Positions 53,498 to 63,125 of a DNA stretch of 64,000 nt are shown here, one piece after another. The DNA is from RGIG5612 sp963589005 (GTDB lineage Bacteria > Bacillota > Clostridia > Lachnospirales > Lachnospiraceae): the NCBI GenBank assembly GCA_963589005.1, contig CAVAJR010000009.1:1-64000 (forward strand), given 5' to 3'. Below the pieces are notes generated by a model, which saw nothing but the letters and a program-made list of their open reading frames with translations, searched no databases and had not been told where the DNA came from. A program made the translations under genes and the position numbers. Positions within the stretch are counted from its first letter, which is position 1. Every line of letters starts with the position of its first letter.

Positions 53498-54121
53498 ATG
53501 TTATATGAATATTTGACAAGCAATTATAAAGAGGCGGAACCTATATTCTTTTCAGATATAGCAGTTAAGGGAATCACAAAATCTGCAGTAAATCAGCAAC
53601 TAAAAAAGCTATGTGATGAAGGCAAACTGGGGAAGTATGAGAATGGTATCTATTATCTGCCTAAAAAGTCACGATTAAAATCAGATGTAGGGATAAATGC
53701 AGATATTGTCGCTAGATACAAATATGTCTCCAGAGGCGGTAAAATAGATGGATTTTATTCTGGCAATACTTTCGCTAATCAACTGGGAATTTCAACCCAG
53801 GTTCCTAATAAGATTGAAATTGTTAGTAATAATATGGCTGCAAAGGTAAGAAAAATTCCAATCGGAAAGAGAACCTTTATTGTAAGAAAACCAGTAGTTC
53901 CGGTAAATGAAGAGAATGTATATGTATTGCAATTGCTTGATTTGCTAAAGAACCTGGATGCATATCTGGATGAAAGCTATGATGTGGCACGCGAAAAGGT
54001 TGCTCAATTTGTACGAATACATGGAATTACGAAGGATGACGTGGACAGCTATATAAGAGAATTCCCGGTTGCTGTATTTAAATATTATTATGAATTGGGG
54101 TTGGATGATGTATTTGCATAA
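53498..54121 (+). CDS. abiEi: AbiEi-type antitoxin (DUF6088 family)
   Basis: The 207-residue protein has an N-terminal winged-helix DNA-binding domain (about 1-55: FSDIAVKGITKSAVNQQLKKLCDEGKLGKYENGIYYLP) and a C-terminal domain like AbiEi antitoxins (SGNTFANQLGISTQVPNKIEIVSNN). In AbiE systems it represses the operon and neutralises the nucleotidyltransferase toxin without binding it (type IV). The toxin gene starts inside its last codons. It lies just right of the DGR operon, within the repeat-bordered island. Confidence 0.87.
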   Translation: MLYEYLTSNYKEAEPIFFSDIAVKGITKSAVNQQLKKLCDEGKLGKYENGIYYLPKKSRLKSDVGINADIVARYKYVSRGGKIDGFYSGNTFANQLGISTQVPNKIEIVSNNMAAKVRKIPIGKRTFIVRKPVVPVNEENVYVLQLLDLLKNLDAYLDESYDVAREKVAQFVRIHGITKDDVDSYIREFPVAVFKYYYELGLDDVFA

Positions 54122-55022
54122 AGACGATAAAGAATTGTTGAAGGATATTATTGTAGTAGTATCCGAACGGACGGGTGTCGATGAAAGCATCGTAGAAAAA
54201 GATTATTATGTGACAATGATATTAAAGGAACTTGCACGGCGAAATCCTAATGTGGTATTTAAGGGCGGAACATCACTTTCCAAGGCTTATCATGTGATAG
54301 AACGTTTCTCGGAGGATATTGATATAACATTTGAGGAACGCTTGGGTGAAGCCAGAAGAAAGAAAATCAAATACCAGTTATTACAGCCAATAAGTAAAGA
54401 TTTGGATCTATCAATTGATAATTGGAAAATTATTGAAAGTGATAAGAATTATAATCATTATGATTTTTTATATGATTCAGTTTGTCCCGAGGATAAAAGC
54501 GGATTGCGACCATATGTAAAATTGGAAACTGCTTTGATGTCGTATGCATATCCAATAGAAGAAAAAGAAATTACGAGTATTATATATGATTGCCTTTCAG
54601 AGGAAGAACCTGAGATTTTGAAAGACTTTGAATTAGAACCATTTAAAATGAAAACACAGACTCTAGCCAGGACTATGATAGATAAAATCTTTGCTGTATG
54701 TGATTATTACATGACAGGAAAAGCAACGAGAAATTCCAGGCACTTATACGATATCTTTAAACTTAAAAAATATATTTTATTAGATGAAGCGTTTAAGAAG
54801 TTATTTATAGATGTCAGAAGGCACAGAGCAGGTATGAATATTAGAGTATCACCATCTGCTCAGAATGATATTGATCTATTGGCTGTAGCAGAAGAACTTA
54901 TGCAAGAAGGCTTTTATGCAAACGATTACGCTGATTCAACGATGAAACTGATTTCTGATAATGTCACATATGAAACGGTAATACAGGAGTACCTTGATTT
55001 GCTCAAAAGTATATTGCAATAA
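54105..55022 (+). CDS. abiEii: AbiEii-type nucleotidyltransferase toxin
   Basis: The 305-residue protein carries the nucleotidyltransferase motif KGGTSLSKAYHVIERFSEDIDI (G-T/S-x-Ser with D-x-D, about residues 55-78), the hallmark of AbiEii/AbiGii toxins. It continues with the helical domain containing ARTMIDKIFAVCDYY and SRHLYDIFKL. Such toxins arrest growth during phage infection by modifying RNA. ATG 54105 or 54108 follows GGGG and overlaps the antitoxin by 14-17 bp; the frame extends to 54069 but that start lacks support. Confidence 0.88.
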   Translation: MMYLHKDDKELLKDIIVVVSERTGVDESIVEKDYYVTMILKELARRNPNVVFKGGTSLSKAYHVIERFSEDIDITFEERLGEARRKKIKYQLLQPISKDLDLSIDNWKIIESDKNYNHYDFLYDSVCPEDKSGLRPYVKLETALMSYAYPIEEKEITSIIYDCLSEEEPEILKDFELEPFKMKTQTLARTMIDKIFAVCDYYMTGKATRNSRHLYDIFKLKKYILLDEAFKKLFIDVRRHRAGMNIRVSPSAQNDIDLLAVAEELMQEGFYANDYADSTMKLISDNVTYETVIQEYLDLLKSILQ

Positions 55023-55031
55023 GTAATAATC

Positions 55032-55158
55032 TAATGTTCAGATGAGGTCCTTATAGAGTGTGTGAGAAAATGCACAAAATATTATCACATCCCGACTATA
55101 CTTTGTGGATCAATCTTGAAGCTTAACTCTTCAAATCATGAATCATCCACTCTGCGAG
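55032..55158 (+). repeat. Composite scar: island left-edge segment joined to a VR 3' flank
   Basis: 55032-55102 resembles 46028-46094 (TTCAGATGAGG ... TGCACAAAATATTATCACATCCC). Then 55100-55158 matches 51189-51247, the end of the DGR target and the hairpin after it (CTTTGTGGATCAATCTTGAA..., through CTCTGCGAG), with very few differences. There is no intact reading frame. It looks like a deleted second copy of the island or target. Confidence 0.75.
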
Positions 55159-55230
55159 TGTTTGGGTTCAACAGCTCTTGACAAAAAATGGAGTTTTAGT
55201 GCATACTCCCCTGTCGGACAGGACTTTTCA

Positions 55231-55312
55231 AAAATTAAATAATAGTTTAGAATAGCACGTGCTGCTTGAGAGGGATTATATCTGTATACCGATCATGCAG
55301 CACGTTATTTTT
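55231..55312 (+). repeat. Family B hairpin repeat, copy 3 (diverged)
   Basis: AATAGCACGTGCTGC (from 55250) pairs with GCAGCACGTTATT (to about 55310); the loop differs from copies 1 and 2. The hairpin is followed by TTTTTG and could also act as a terminator for abiE. The remaining sequence to 55400 shows nothing else but the ribosome site of the next gene. Confidence 0.82.
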
Positions 55313-55400
55313 GTTGAGATATTGTTGGCTGCGTGCCGAGGCTCACAGTACGGGAGCAGGCAGACAATACCTATGCGGTGATTATAGGAGGCTATAGCAT

Positions 55401-56066
55401 TTGCAAGCCAGACTTACTGAACTGAATTATAATGAAATATTGATGTATCTGGGTTACAGGGGTCAGGAGATAACCGATGCTGTTGAAATGCAGATAAGAA
55501 GATGCATTTCAGAGGTTATGGATGCATCTGAACCGAAGCTGGTATGGAGACGCCTCCCGCTGATTAAAGGTCAGATAGATGGATTTGAACTGGAGGGACA
55601 GGATATCAGGGAAGTGCTGTCATCCTGCCGGGAGGTTGTGCTTATGGCTGCGACAATCGGAAGCAAGGTTGAAAGGCTTCTGATGCAGCGGGAAGTGACT
55701 GATATGGCAGATGCGGTTATTATGGACTCTTGTGCCAGTACAGCTATTGAAAATGTCTGCGATAATTTTGAATTCGATCTGCGGGAGGAATTGAGCCAAC
55801 AGGGCTTACATCTTACTGACAGGTACAGTCCGGGATATGGAAACTTTCCTCTTGGTACACAGCCCAGGTTATGTGCAGCACTTAACACGCAGAAACGAAT
55901 AGGACTTACGATATCAGCCTCCAATATTATGATTCCACGCAAATCCGTCACCGCAATCATGGGAATCTCTAATGAAAAGCAGCAGCTTCGCAAGCGTGGA
56001 TGTGAGGTGTGCAGCATGTTTCTTAATTGTCCGTATCGGAAGGGAGGACAGACCTGTAATGACTAA
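55401..56066 (+). CDS. Methionine synthase reactivation subunit
   Basis: The 221-residue protein resembles the separate activation domain of clostridial cobalamin-dependent methionine synthases. It binds S-adenosylmethionine and helps reductively remethylate oxidised cobalamin. Seen: a TELNYNEILMYLGYRG start; helices through DSCASTAIENVCDNFE; and the SAM-site-like RYSPGYGNFPLGTQPRL (E. coli MetH has RPAPGYP in this role). It starts with TTG 55401, with AGGAGG 9 bases upstream, and overlaps the metH start by 8 bp. This fits with the next gene, which lacks an activation domain. Confidence 0.87.
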   Translation: MQARLTELNYNEILMYLGYRGQEITDAVEMQIRRCISEVMDASEPKLVWRRLPLIKGQIDGFELEGQDIREVLSSCREVVLMAATIGSKVERLLMQREVTDMADAVIMDSCASTAIENVCDNFEFDLREELSQQGLHLTDRYSPGYGNFPLGTQPRLCAALNTQKRIGLTISASNIMIPRKSVTAIMGISNEKQQLRKRGCEVCSMFLNCPYRKGGQTCND

Positions 56067-58410
56067 GCTTACTGTATTAGATGGCGGCATGGGTACCATG
56101 CTTCAGGCAGCAGGACTGGGACTGGGTGAGCGTCCTGAAATATTCGGCATGCAGCATCCGGAGATTGTTGAGAAGATTCAGCGTGCATATGTAGATGCAG
56201 GAAGCGATATCATATATGCCAATACATTTGGAGCTAATGCTCATAAATTGGCAGGCCTTAACGTAACTGTAGAAGATGTGATCAATGCCAACGTAGCTGC
56301 AGCCAAGCGTGCGGCGGGAGGCCGGGCTAAAGTTGCATTGGATGTGGGCCCTATCGGTGAATTAATGGAGCCATTAGGTACATTGGCATTCGATGAGGCA
56401 TATAATATATATGCTCAGATGGTACGTGCAGGCGTGCAGGCAGGAGCAGATCTTGTAATATTCGAGACTATGACAGACCTGTATGAAGTTAAGGCAGCGG
56501 TGCTTGCAGCACAGGAGAATTCCAGCTTTCCTGTATGGGTTACCATGAGCTTCGAGGCAAATGGACGCACATTTACCGGCACTACTGTTCCGTCTATGGC
56601 AGTCACTCTGGATGGACTTGGGGTAGATGCCATGGGCATAAACTGCTCATTGGGTCCAAATGAGATATATCCTCTTATAGAAGAAATGCGCCAATGGACA
56701 GACAAACCATTGATAGTTAAGCCTAATGCCGGACTTCCGGATCCTGCAACCGGCGCATACGATATGGATGCGGCAGAATTTGCTTCTCAGATGTCGGCAT
56801 TTCTTGAATTAGGCATATCCATCATGGGCGGATGCTGCGGTACGACACCGGAGTTTATATCCGAGTTAAGGGCTCTGCCTGAGGCTGCCGATGATATAAG
56901 ACCTGCGAGACGCAGAGGCGTATGTTCGTCAGGTCAGATGACGGAACTTACGGGCGTTCGGGTTATCGGCGAACGAATCAATCCTACAGGTAAGAAGAGG
57001 TTTCAGCAGGCACTAAGAGATCATGACCTGAATTATATAATGGAACGTGCCATTGAACAGGCTGATGCCGGAGCTGACATTCTGGATATTAATGTAGGAC
57101 TTCCGGGAATTGATGAACCGCAGATGATGACGGAGGTAATAAGAGCCGTACAGAGTGTGGTTACACTGCCTTTGCAGATAGATTCATCGGATGCTGCAAC
57201 AATAGAGGCAGGTCTCAGAGCATATAACGGAAGGGCAATAGTTAATTCTGTCAATGCAGAGCCTGAAGTAATGGATAAAATCCTGCCGATAGTTAAGCGT
57301 TACGGGGCAGCGGTAGTTGGCCTTACTATGGACAAGGACGGTATTCCCCAGACCGCACAGAAGAGATTTGAGCTGGCAGAACGCATAATGAATAATGCTA
57401 TGGGGTATGGAATACCTAAAGATGATGTGCTCATTGACTGCCTTACGCTTACGATTTCTGCTCAGCAGGAGCAGGCGGCAGAAACATTGAAGGCGGTCAG
57501 ACTGGTACATGAGCGACTGGGACTTCATTGTGTGCTGGGAGTAAGCAATATTTCATTTGGACTTCCTCAGAGAAATAATATTACAGTAAGTTTTCTTACT
57601 CAGGCCATGTTATGCGGGCTTGATCTGCCGATAATCAATCCGAACCTGAGCGACATCATGGATGCTGTAGTATCATACAGAGCCTTGTCATGCCAGGACA
57701 AGGATTGTGCGGCATATATAGAGCGATTTGCCGCCTCGGCAGATGCAGCGCAAGCCAATAAAAATGCACCTTCGGGCGCACAAAACAACGAGCTGACTAT
57801 AGAAAATGCCATACTGAAGGGGCTTAAGCACGAGACGACGGTTCTTACGGAGCAGCTGCTTACGCAGATGAGCGAGTTGGATGTTATCAATGAGAAGCTG
57901 ATCCCCGCACTTGATATCGTGGGCGAGAAGTATGAAAAACAGATTATATTTCTGCCGCAGCTGATAAATGCTGCGAATGCAGCCTGCGCGGGATTCGACC
58001 TTATAAAAACAAGAATTGCCAAACGGGGCGGTGAGAGTGTCAGCAAGGGTAAGATAGTTCTCGCTACAGTGGAAGGCGACATTCATGATATCGGCAAAAA
58101 TATCGTAAGAGTGGTATTGGAAAATTATGGATATCAGGTTATAGATCTGGGACGGGATGTGCCGGTTCAGAAGGTGGTTGATACAGCGATTGCTGAAGAT
58201 GTTAAGCTGGTGGGTTTATCGGCTCTTATGACTACCACGGTTGTGTCAATGCGGCGAACGATTGAGCAGCTTCGCGCATCGGGCCATGAATGTAAGGTAA
58301 TGGTAGGAGGAGCGGTGCTCACGCCGGATTATGCAGAAGAAATAGGTGCGGATTATTATGCCAAGGATGCGAAAGCATCAGCAGATATTGCCAAGGAGGT
58401 ACTAGGCTAA
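56059..58410 (+). CDS. metH: Cobalamin-dependent methionine synthase core
   Basis: The 783-residue protein transfers a methyl group from methyltetrahydrofolate via cobalamin to homocysteine. Domains in order: homocysteine/zinc barrel (1-290: LDGGMGTMLQ, GINCSLG, zinc cysteines in GGCCGTTPEF); pterin barrel (about 300-560: GERINPTGKKRFQQAL, QIDSSD); helical cap (about 590-665); Rossmann B12 domain (about 670-783) with the cobalt-ligating His in EGDIHDIGKNIV. The reactivation domain of E. coli MetH is missing and supplied by the previous gene. ATG 56059 has GGAGGAC upstream; the frame extends further up but overlaps that gene. Confidence 0.95.
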   Translation: MTKLTVLDGGMGTMLQAAGLGLGERPEIFGMQHPEIVEKIQRAYVDAGSDIIYANTFGANAHKLAGLNVTVEDVINANVAAAKRAAGGRAKVALDVGPIGELMEPLGTLAFDEAYNIYAQMVRAGVQAGADLVIFETMTDLYEVKAAVLAAQENSSFPVWVTMSFEANGRTFTGTTVPSMAVTLDGLGVDAMGINCSLGPNEIYPLIEEMRQWTDKPLIVKPNAGLPDPATGAYDMDAAEFASQMSAFLELGISIMGGCCGTTPEFISELRALPEAADDIRPARRRGVCSSGQMTELTGVRVIGERINPTGKKRFQQALRDHDLNYIMERAIEQADAGADILDINVGLPGIDEPQMMTEVIRAVQSVVTLPLQIDSSDAATIEAGLRAYNGRAIVNSVNAEPEVMDKILPIVKRYGAAVVGLTMDKDGIPQTAQKRFELAERIMNNAMGYGIPKDDVLIDCLTLTISAQQEQAAETLKAVRLVHERLGLHCVLGVSNISFGLPQRNNITVSFLTQAMLCGLDLPIINPNLSDIMDAVVSYRALSCQDKDCAAYIERFAASADAAQANKNAPSGAQNNELTIENAILKGLKHETTVLTEQLLTQMSELDVINEKLIPALDIVGEKYEKQIIFLPQLINAANAACAGFDLIKTRIAKRGGESVSKGKIVLATVEGDIHDIGKNIVRVVLENYGYQVIDLGRDVPVQKVVDTAIAEDVKLVGLSALMTTTVVSMRRTIEQLRASGHECKVMVGGAVLTPDYAEEIGADYYAKDAKASADIAKEVLG

Positions 58411-60474
58411 GTGGAACTTTGTAAGTATTTAGAGGAAAATGTGCTGCTTTTTGACGGCGGCATGGGAACATATTTCGCTCAGAAAAATCACTGTTCAGGC
58501 AGCGGATGCGAGCTGGTTAATATTAATCAGCCCGAGATAATATCAGACATCCACAGAGAATATATTGAAGCCGGAGCAGCCGCCATAAAGACCAATACCT
58601 TCGGAGCTAACCGCCTTGCCATGTCAGGGGATGAAGAATTAGTTGAAAAAGTAATCGCCGCAGGCTGGAAACTGGCAAATGATGCCGCAGAGAATTTTAT
58701 TGCAGGCGATGGTAAGGCAGAATCTGACAGAGCAGGTGTCGGCAGTGCTGAAAATGATCATATACCCTATGTATTTGCAGACATAGGTCCTGTTATTGCA
58801 GATACAGCCAAGGAACAGGAGATAGAATATTGCTGGGTAATTGACAGATTCCTGGAGCTGGGTGCCCGAAATTTTCTCTTTGAAACTAATGCTGATGCAG
58901 AGGGTCTTACAGCGGCTGTTAAGTATCTTAGAAGCAAATGTGCAGATGCGTATATTATAGTATCATTTGCCGTCCAGCCTGACGGATTCAGCAGAGAAGG
59001 CAAGTTTGTAACTGAACTTATCCGCACTATAACACAGACAGGAGCAGCGGATGCAGTCGGCATGAACTGTGTATGCGGAGCAAGGCATATGCTGGAGCTG
59101 GTTCAAAAGCTCAAGCTGGGTGAAAAGATAACATCCTCGAAAGCTGTGATAAGCGATGATATGCCAGTACATAGGGTTCAGGCGGATTGTTTGGCTAATG
59201 CGGGAAGCGTACATGCTGGTAGAGCCGAGGAGTGCAATAAAAATAATAGTCTCCTGACGAATAATTGTATGCAGCTGGCAGTTATGCCTAATGCAGGATA
59301 TCCGACGGTTATTGGCAATCGTACCTTCTATGAAGGTGACCCGGTATATTTTGCATCTCAGCTTATTGAAATGATGCATATGGGGGCAAGGATCGTAGGC
59401 GGCTGCTGCGGTACCACGCCGACACATATTGCCTGCGTACGGCAGCTTATCCGGGAGAATTTTCAACCAGAAACACAAACTCATGTAAGCACAGAAGCTG
59501 GCGAATATGAAGCTGCTTCGATAAGGATAAACCAGAATAGTGATATTTCTGCGGCTGCAGCCGAACAAGATCAGAAGACTTCCGTACAATCAGAAAGCAA
59601 GTTCTGGGATAATATTAAAAATGGCAAGAAGGTCATAGCAGTTGAACTGGATCCTCCTGCAGATGCTGATCTTACCAAATTCATGAACGGTGCTCAGCAG
59701 CTTAAGCAGGCAAATGTTGATATCGTCACGATTGCTGACTGTCCGATTGCCAGAGCCAGAGTAGACTCCAGCCTGCTGGCATGTAAGGTTCACCGGGAAC
59801 TTAACATGGAAGCACTGCCTCACATGACCTGTCGCGATCGTAACTTAAATGCTACCAAGGCGCTTCTGCTGGGATTATATGCGGAAGGTTTAAGAAATGC
59901 ACTTCTGGTAACCGGCGATCCTATTCCGTCGGCTCAAAGAGATGAGGTTAAGAGTGTATTTCAGTTTAATTCCCGTAAGCTGGCAGCATTTGTTACATCC
60001 CTGTCAGAACAGGAGCTTCCGTCACCGATCCATGTATTCGGTGCATTGAATGTTAATGCTTATAATTTTGACAATCAGCTTAAAATGGCCAGAGAGAAGC
60101 TGAATAATGGTATGGTTGGATTCTTAACTCAGCCTGTACTGACAGAGGCTGCACTTGAAAATCTTAAGATTGCGCATAGGGAACTGCCGGAGGCTTATAT
60201 CATGGGCGGAATTATACCGGTGGTAAGTGCTAAGAATGCCCGTTTTATGGACAGCGAGATCCATGGAATAAATGTAGATCCTCGCATAACTGAAATGTAT
60301 GAAGGCAAGGACAGAGAAGAAGGCGAGGAGCTGGCCGTTAAGATTTCCTCAGTGATAGCTCAGGAGATTGCGCCATATGTCAGCGGCTTTTATCTCATGA
60401 CACCGTTTATGAGAACCGGGCTCATTTGCCGGATCATTGATAAGATCAGGAATGCCGGACTTACAGACAACTGA
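58411..60474 (+). CDS. Bifunctional homocysteine methyltransferase / methylene-THF reductase
   Basis: The 687-residue fusion has an N-terminal zinc-type homocysteine S-methyltransferase (about 1-350: LLFDGGMGTYFAQ, GMNCVCGARHML, GGCCGTTPTH), a Ser/Glu-rich linker (about 350-395), and a C-terminal methylene-tetrahydrofolate reductase (about 400-687: VIAVELDPPADAD, THMTCRD-like PHMTCRDRN, LLVTGDPIPSAQRD). It would make methyl-THF for MetH and may itself methylate homocysteine with another donor. It starts at GTG 58411 directly after the metH stop, so the three genes are one operon. Confidence 0.92.
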   Translation: MELCKYLEENVLLFDGGMGTYFAQKNHCSGSGCELVNINQPEIISDIHREYIEAGAAAIKTNTFGANRLAMSGDEELVEKVIAAGWKLANDAAENFIAGDGKAESDRAGVGSAENDHIPYVFADIGPVIADTAKEQEIEYCWVIDRFLELGARNFLFETNADAEGLTAAVKYLRSKCADAYIIVSFAVQPDGFSREGKFVTELIRTITQTGAADAVGMNCVCGARHMLELVQKLKLGEKITSSKAVISDDMPVHRVQADCLANAGSVHAGRAEECNKNNSLLTNNCMQLAVMPNAGYPTVIGNRTFYEGDPVYFASQLIEMMHMGARIVGGCCGTTPTHIACVRQLIRENFQPETQTHVSTEAGEYEAASIRINQNSDISAAAAEQDQKTSVQSESKFWDNIKNGKKVIAVELDPPADADLTKFMNGAQQLKQANVDIVTIADCPIARARVDSSLLACKVHRELNMEALPHMTCRDRNLNATKALLLGLYAEGLRNALLVTGDPIPSAQRDEVKSVFQFNSRKLAAFVTSLSEQELPSPIHVFGALNVNAYNFDNQLKMAREKLNNGMVGFLTQPVLTEAALENLKIAHRELPEAYIMGGIIPVVSAKNARFMDSEIHGINVDPRITEMYEGKDREEGEELAVKISSVIAQEIAPYVSGFYLMTPFMRTGLICRIIDKIRNAGLTDN

Positions 60475-60487
60475 GTATACCATGAGC

Positions 60488-60515
60488 AGAAAGCTTCCGA
60501 TTAAGGAAGCTTTCT
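60488..60515. terminator. Hairpin between the methionine operon and pflB
   Basis: AGAAAGCTTCC (60488-60498), loop GATTAA, GGAAGCTTTCT (60505-60515): a perfect 11-bp stem 14 bp after the stop. There is no clear T-tract, so termination is likely but not certain. The rest of the 230-bp gap to pflB shows nothing recognisable. Confidence 0.6.
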
Positions 60516-60704
60516 GAATAGGTATGACAGGAAATCCTTTTTTGGATTGAGATGTTCGTCCTCTGTATATCGCATTTTGTTATGACTTAATTATTTGATG
60601 TGTAACCAATATACTCAGGACAAAATTGTGTTGTCAGAGAGTCGGAAAAACAGTAAGTGAAATTAGAGACACCGTATTTTCCTATTGTCGCATAACCTTT
60701 AATG

Positions 60705-62948
60705 TTACATACTCTCGTGGAAGGTTCTCTTAACCACTTCTAATTGCTGCTCCCTGGTAAGTCTGTTGAAGTTAACAGCATATCCTGATACACGGATCGT
60801 GAGAGTAGGGTACTTCTCCGGATGCTCCATCGCATCAAGCAGAACCTCACGGTTCATAACATTAACATTCAGATGATGTGCGCCCTGGATGAAGTAGCCG
60901 TCAAGGATCTGAACCAGGTTGTTCTTTCGCTCCTCGTCTGTCTTACCCAATGCGTTCGGCACGATTGAGAAGGTATTGGATACACCGTCCTGGCATACAC
61001 GGCAGTACGGGATCTTGGCAACAGAGTTAAGGCTGGCCAGAGCACCATTCTCGTCGCGTCCGTGCATTGGATTGGCACCCGGTGCAAATGGTTCGCCTGC
61101 CTTGCGTCCGTCAGGAGTAGTTCCGGTTTTCTTGCCATACATTACATTGCTTGTAATAGTAAGAGCTGATAATGTATGGATGGCATTGCGGTACAGCGGA
61201 TGCTTCTTAAGTTCATTTGAAAAATAAGACATGATCTCAACTGCGATATCATCAACCCGGTCATCATCATTGCCATATTTAGGGAATTCGCCTTCAGTAA
61301 TGAAGTCAACTGCGATTCCGTTCTCGTCACGAACAGGTTTAACTTGGGCAAATTTTATGGCAGACAATGAGTCTGCGGCAATAGAAATTCCGGCAACGCC
61401 GAAGGCGGCAAGGCGTTCAACTAATGTATCGTGAAGTGCCATCTGGCTGGCTTCGTATGCATATTTATCATGCATATAATGTATGATATTAATTGTATCA
61501 ACGTAGAGCTCGGCTACGTAAGACAGAACCTTCTTGTAGTTGGTAATTACCTTCGAGAAATTCAATATCTCGTCATTATCCTTTTCAATGCCCGGAACTA
61601 CCAGCATACCTTTCTTTTCGTCAATGCCGCCGTTGATGGCATAGAGAAGGCTCTTGGCCAGGTTGGCACGTGCGCCGAAGAACTGCATCTGCTTGCCGAC
61701 TGCCATGGCAGATACACAGCAGGAAATGCAATAATCATCCCCATAAATCGGGCGCATTACATCATCATTTTCATACTGGATAGAGTCCGTCTCAATGCTC
61801 ATTTTTGAGCAATACTTCTTAAAATTCTCAGGAAGATTCTGACTCCACAGGATTGTCAGGTTAGGCTCCGGGGCTGTTCCCAGGTTAGTAAGGGTATGAA
61901 GGTAACGGAAGGTATTCTTTGTAACTAGGGTACGTCCGTCTATGCCCATGCCGCCTAATGCCTCAGTGATCCATGTAGGGTCGCCACCGAATAATTCATT
62001 ATATTCAGGGGTGCGAAGGTGACGCACCAGTCTGAGCTTAATAATGAATTGATCAATAAGCTCCTGAGCGCCCTGCTCATCGAGAATACCATTTGCCATA
62101 TCACGCTGAATATAAATGTCGAGGAAGGTGGCTGTGCGGCCCAGGCTTGTTGCAGCGCCATTATTTTCCTTAACACCTGCCAGATATGCCATGTAGAGGT
62201 TTTGTACAGCCTCATGCGCATTTTCTGCAGGCTTAGTTATGTCACAGCCGTAGCGAGCTGCCATCTGAGTCATCTCTTTTAATGCTCTGATCTGCGTTTG
62301 AACGTCCTCGCGGAGGCGTATACGCTCATCAGTCATAGGACCGTCCAGCTCTTCCAGATCTTTCTGCTTTTCTTCAATCAGAAAATCCGTGCCATAGAGA
62401 GGGACACGTCTGTAATCGCCAACTATACGTCCACGTCCGTATGCATCCGGAAGTCCGGTGAGAAGTCCTGCAGTTCTGGCAAGACGGGTACGCTGCGGAT
62501 AAGCATCGAATACACCGTCATTATGAGTCTTTCTGTACTGACGGAAGTGACGCGCGATCTCAGGATTTAATTCGTAACCATATTCCTTCAGGGCGGATTC
62601 GGTGGTGCGCATACCGCCGTACAGATTTACGATCCTCTTGAGGGGTGCGTCTGTCTGCAGACCGACGATCACCTCATTGTCCTTGTCAATATATCCCGGG
62701 CCGAAGTTGTCGATACCGGATACAATATTGGTTTCCACATCCAGAACACCTTTTTCGAGTTCCTTCAAAATGAGACTGTGAGCACAGCTCCATACTTTGT
62801 CGGTTTTTTCTGTAGTGGAAGCCAGGAATGACTCATCGCCTGTATATGGCGTGTAATTCTTCTGGATAAAGTTTCTGACATTTACAAGGTGACGCCATTC
62901 ACCTGTGTGAAAGCCCTTCCATGCAGTGCAGTTTATATCAATAGACAT
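60705..62948 (-). CDS. pflB: Pyruvate formate-lyase
   Basis: The glycyl-radical enzyme converts pyruvate and CoA to acetyl-CoA and formate in anaerobic fermentation. The 747-residue protein has the adjacent active-site cysteines in DDYCISCCVSAMAVG and the glycine-radical loop near the end (RVSGYAVNFNRLT). Family opening WKGFHTGEW and length are normal for PflB rather than for a diol or choline lyase. AAGGAGG lies before the ATG. The activating enzyme is encoded just upstream on the same strand. Confidence 0.97.
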   Translation of the reverse strand: MSIDINCTAWKGFHTGEWRHLVNVRNFIQKNYTPYTGDESFLASTTEKTDKVWSCAHSLILKELEKGVLDVETNIVSGIDNFGPGYIDKDNEVIVGLQTDAPLKRIVNLYGGMRTTESALKEYGYELNPEIARHFRQYRKTHNDGVFDAYPQRTRLARTAGLLTGLPDAYGRGRIVGDYRRVPLYGTDFLIEEKQKDLEELDGPMTDERIRLREDVQTQIRALKEMTQMAARYGCDITKPAENAHEAVQNLYMAYLAGVKENNGAATSLGRTATFLDIYIQRDMANGILDEQGAQELIDQFIIKLRLVRHLRTPEYNELFGGDPTWITEALGGMGIDGRTLVTKNTFRYLHTLTNLGTAPEPNLTILWSQNLPENFKKYCSKMSIETDSIQYENDDVMRPIYGDDYCISCCVSAMAVGKQMQFFGARANLAKSLLYAINGGIDEKKGMLVVPGIEKDNDEILNFSKVITNYKKVLSYVAELYVDTINIIHYMHDKYAYEASQMALHDTLVERLAAFGVAGISIAADSLSAIKFAQVKPVRDENGIAVDFITEGEFPKYGNDDDRVDDIAVEIMSYFSNELKKHPLYRNAIHTLSALTITSNVMYGKKTGTTPDGRKAGEPFAPGANPMHGRDENGALASLNSVAKIPYCRVCQDGVSNTFSIVPNALGKTDEERKNNLVQILDGYFIQGAHHLNVNVMNREVLLDAMEHPEKYPTLTIRVSGYAVNFNRLTREQQLEVVKRTFHESM

Positions 62949-63125
62949 TGTATTTTCCTCCTTATATTGATCGTGAAATGGTAATAAATTTTTGCTTGAG
63001 CCGCGAATACCATAGATTATAAGGCGTCAGCGGACATTTATAAGGTATAGTTATAAAAAAATCGTTATACTAGGTGCGGAGCTATACTGAATATGTGACA
63101 GAGCAGTTGCTGTTTTTATAGTGAG

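Noticed and set aside
55314..55400. Cobalamin riboswitch before the metH operon
   Set aside because: No B12 box or aptamer core is visible in this short gap.
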